Shown in pieces: positions 61,058-64,000 of a stretch of 64,000 nucleotides of DNA. Below the pieces are notes generated by a model. That model did not search any database. It had not been told where the DNA came from and saw nothing but the letters and a program-made list of their open reading frames with translations. Made by a program: the position numbers and the translations under genes. The stretch's first letter is position 1. Each line of letters opens with the position of its first letter. The DNA comes from Anser cygnoides (Eukaryota; Chordata; Aves; Anseriformes; Anatidae). The stretch covers positions 1,862,501-1,926,500 of the forward strand of contig NC_089894.1 in assembly GCF_040182565.1 (NCBI RefSeq), read 5' to 3'.

Positions 61058-64000
61058 GATTCAGTGCAGTGAGTCCAGAGAGTGCACTGGCACCACTGGG
61101 GATGCATTGCCTTGAGTCCAGAGAGTGCCCTGGCAACACTGGGTATGCACTATAGTGACTCCAGAGAGTGCACTGGCACCACTGGGGATGCACTGCAGTG
61201 AGTCCAGAGAGTGCACTGGCACCACTGGGAATGCAGTGCAGTGAGTCCAGAGAGTGCACTGGCACCACTGGGAATGCAGTGCAGTGACTCCAGAGAGTGC
61301 ACTGGCACCACTGGGGATGCACAGCAGTGAGTCCAGAGAGTGCACTGGCACCACTGAAGATGCAGTGCAGTGACTCCAGAGAGTGCACTGGCACCACTGG
61401 GGATGCAGTGCAGTGAGTCCAGAGAGTGCACTGGCAACACTGGGGATGCAGTGCAGTGAGTCCAGAAAGTGCACTGGTACCACTGGGGATGCAGTGCAGT
61501 GAGTCCAGAGAGTGCACTGGCACCACTGGGGATGCACTGCAGTGACTCCAGAGAGTGCACTGGCACCACTGGGGATGCAGCGCAGTGAGTCCTGAGAGTG
61601 CACTGGCACCACTGGGGATGCAGTGCAGTGAGTCCAGAGAGTACACTGGCAGCACTGGGGATGCACTGCAGTGACTCTAAAGAGTGCACTAGCACCACTG
61701 GAGATGCACTGTAGTGACTCCAGAGAGTGCACTGGCACCACTGGGGATGCAGTGCAGTGAGTTCAGAGAGTGCACTGGCACCACTGGGGATGCACTGCAG
61801 TGAGTCCAGAGAGTGCACTGGCACCACGGGTGATGCACAGCAATGAGTCCAGAGAGTGCACTGGCACCACTGGGGACGCAGTGCAGTGAGTCGAGAGAGT
61901 GCACTGGCACCACTGGGGATGCAGTGCAGTGACTCCAGAGATTGCACTGGCACCAGAGGGGATGCACTGCACTGAGTCCAGAGAGTGTACTGGCACCACT
62001 GGGGATGCACTGCAGTGAGTCCAGAGAGTGCACTGGCGCCACTGGAGATGCACTGCAGTGACTCCAGAGAGTGCACTAACACCACTGGGGATGCAGTGCA
62101 GTGAGTCCAGAGAGTGCACTGGCACCACTGGGGATGCACTGCAGCGAGTCCAGAGAGTGCACAGGCACCACTGGGGATGCAGTGCAGTGAGTGCAGAGAG
62201 TGCACTGGCACCCTTCGGGATGCACTGCAGTGAGTCGAGAGAGTGCACTGGCACCACTGGGGATGCAGTGCAGTGAGTCCAGAGAGTGCACTGGCACCAC
62301 TGGGGATGCAGGGCAGTGAGTCCAGAGAGTGCACTGGCACCACGGGAGATGCAGCGCATTGAGTCCAGAGAGTGCACTGGCACCACTGGGGATGCACTGA
62401 AGTGAGTCCAGAGAGTGCACTGGCACCACTGGGGATGCAGTGCAGTGAGTCCAGAGAGTGCACTGGCACCACTGCGGATGCAGTGCAGTGAGTCCAGAGA
62501 GTGCACTGGCACCACTGGGGATGCACTGCAGTGAGTCCAGAGAGTGCACTGGCACCACTGGGGATGCAGTGCAGTGAGTCCAGAGAGTGCACTGGCACCA
62601 CTGGGGATTCAGTGCAGTGAGTGCAGAGAGAGCACTGGCACCACTGGGGATGCAGTGCAGTGAGTGCAGAGAGTGCACTGGCACCACTGGGGATGCACTG
62701 CTGTGAGTCCAGAGAGTGCACTGCCACCACTGGGGATGCAGTGCAGTGAGTCCAGAGAGTGCACTGGCACCACTGGGGATGCAGTGCAGTGAGTCGAGAG
62801 AGTGCACTGGCACCACTGGGGATGCAGTGCAGTGAGTCCAGAGAGTGCACTGGCACCACTGGGGATGCAGGGCAGTGAGTCCAGAGAGTGCACTGGCACC
62901 ACTGGGGATGCAGTGCAGTGAGTCCAGAGAGTGTACTAGGCACCACTGGGGATGCACTGCTGTGAGTCCAGAGAGTGCACTGCCACCACTGGGGATGCAG
63001 TGCAGTGAGTCGAGAGAGTGCACTGGCACCACTGGGGATGCAGTGCAGTGAGTCCAGAGAGGGCACTGGCACCACTGGGGATGCACAGCAGTGAGTCCAG
63101 AGAGTGCACTGGCACCACTGGGGATGCAGGGCAGTGAGTCCAGAGAGTGCACTGGCACCACTGGGGATGCAGTGCAGTGAGTCCAGAGAGTGCACTGGCA
63201 CCACTGGGGATGCACTGCAGTGAGTCCAGAGAGTGCACTGGCACCCTTGGGGATGCACTGCAGTGAGTCGAGAGAGTGCACTGGCACCACTGGGGATGCA
63301 GTGCAGTGAGTCCAGAGAGTGCACTGGCACCACTGCGGATGCACTGCAGTGAGTCCAGAGAGTGCACTGGCACCACTGTGGATGCAGTGCCGTGAGTCCA
63401 GAGAGCGCACTGGCGCCATTGGAGATGCACTGCAGTGACTCCAGAGAGTGCACTAACACCACTGGGGATGCAGTGCAGTGAGTCCAGAGAGTGCACTGGC
63501 ACCACTGGGGATGCACTGCAGTGAGTCCAGAGAGTGCACTGGCACCACTGGGGATGCAGCGCAGTGACTCCAGAGAGTGCACTGGCACCACTGGGGATGC
63601 AGTGCAGTGAGTCCAGAGAGTGCACTGGCACCACTGGGGATGCACTGCAGTGAGTCCAGAGAGTGCACTGGCACCACTGGGGATGCAGTGCAGTGAGTGC
63701 AGAGAGTGCACTGGCACCACTGGGGATGCACTGCAGTGAGTCCAGAGAGTGCACTGGCACCACTGGGGATGCAGTGCAGTGAGTCCAGAGAGTTCACTGG
63801 TACCAGTGGGGATGCACTGCTGTGAGTCCAGAGAGGGCACTGGCACCACTGGGGATGCACTGCAGTGAGTCCAGAGAGTGCACTGGCACCACTGGGGATG
63901 CAGTCCAGTGAGTCCAGAGAGTCCCCTGGCAACACTGGGGATGCACTACAGTGACTCCAGAGAGGGCACTGGCACCACTGGGGATGCAGTGCAGTGAGTC
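61058..64000. repeat. Second head copy running off the window, matches 25.6-28.4 kb
   Basis: The stretch begins with the second head marker at 61,058. It follows block X at offset 35,551 (about 26,138 with 61,689) and 35,638 near 63,453, with whole-monomer differences between plus one base. That base comes from a 44-base monomer near 62,933 reading GTGTACTAGGCACC. The sequence is still inside the X-type head at 64,000, so the array continues beyond the window. Confidence 0.75.

Larger units (their letters stand above)
1..64000. repeat. 43-bp satellite array filling the window
   Basis: Monomers of 43 bp follow one another without a break from the first to the last base, all in the same orientation. 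The monomer at 44-86 is the commonest form. Numbering from its GAGTGCACTGG start, it holds GTGCAC at 3-8, CACTG at 6-10 and 15-19, GGGG at 19-22, CAGTG at 26-30 and 31-35, and TGAGTCC at 34-40. Base content of that monomer is G16 C10 A10 T7 (60% GC, G-rich on the plus strand) with no CpG. Phase at the right end (a monomer starts at 63,962) fits 1,488 monomers with a net loss of about 23 bases, mostly from one-base-short monomers such as those reading CTGGACCACTGG. Substitutions recur at preferred sites: 28 (G or C), 37 (G or C), 39, 40, 17 and 29. I see no transposon, microsatellite or unique insert. The family is not one I recognise; a eukaryotic satellite is the only reasonable class. Confidence 0.97.

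Noticed and set aside
1..64000. CRISPR array, because of regular short repeats
   Set aside because: There are no unique spacers between repeats. Monomers abut directly and vary by point changes over their whole length.
1..64000. CENP-B-box or alpha-satellite-type centromere repeat
   Set aside because: The monomer is 43 bp, not about 171 bp, and has neither TTCG nor the CGGG half of the box in its consensus. Centromere function cannot be judged from sequence alone.
1..64000. G-quadruplex-forming repeat
   Set aside because: There is only one GGGG run per monomer, leaving loops near 39 bases. This is far longer than in stable intramolecular quadruplexes.
1..64000. AP-1 sites at TGAGTCC/TGACTCC
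   Set aside because: The core is TGASTCC, one base away from TGASTCA in essentially every monomer. I saw no exact TGASTCA.
1..64000. Avian microchromosome satellite of the 41-43 bp class
   Set aside because: The length is similar, but I see none of the A-rich GGAAAA-type motif I associate with that class. Length alone does not support the assignment.
1..64000. Minisatellite exon of a mucin-like or silk-like protein gene
   Set aside because: Repeat length is not a multiple of three and indels of one base are tolerated, so no frame is conserved. There is no flanking non-repeat exon or splice context.

Overview
The whole 64 kb window is one uninterrupted tandem array of a 43-bp satellite monomer, about 1,488 head-to-tail copies in a single orientation. 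The monomer at 44-86 has the form I take as consensus. I see no unique sequence, no flank, no inserted transposon, and no protein-coding, tRNA or rRNA gene. An array this long with higher-order structure points to a eukaryotic chromosome (centromeric, pericentromeric, subtelomeric or heterochromatic). The consensus is about 60% GC but has no CpG, which fits a CpG-methylating genome such as a vertebrate. I do not recognise the family and cannot name the species. It lacks a CENP-B-box-like TTCG...CGGG motif and telomere-type repeats.

The array is a mosaic of nested higher-order repeats (HORs). I use a composite head marker, a monomer containing GATTCA followed closely by a CATTGCCTTG monomer and a TGGGTATGCAC monomer, to divide the window into blocks. 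They are: a tail fragment (1-5,825), an expanded block (5,826-24,474), block X (24,475-35,740; 11,266 bp = 262 monomers), block Y (35,741-43,351; 7,611 bp = 177 monomers), an expanded block Z (43,352-59,810), and a truncated head (59,811-64,000). X and Y are related by insertions and deletions that are almost all whole numbers of monomers, and the running offset can be followed exactly. The tail fragment at 130-6,028 is a near copy of 29,957-35,943. Inside the blocks lie younger tandem HORs with periods of 1,245, 730, 558, 2,752, 1,161, 301, 1,634 and 1,247 bp.

There is no gene system to reconstruct. Long open frames on the minus strand (up to 1,543 codons, 15,195-19,826) exist because the reverse complement of the monomer has no stop codon in any of its three frames. 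They overlap each other in different frames and are not called as genes. The points of interest are the in-register block rearrangements, a nested inverted repeat and a two-state palindrome inside the monomer, and rare CACGTG-creating variants carried along by block duplication. Everything is read by eye from the sequence. Block edges are accurate to roughly one monomer unless a landmark is given.
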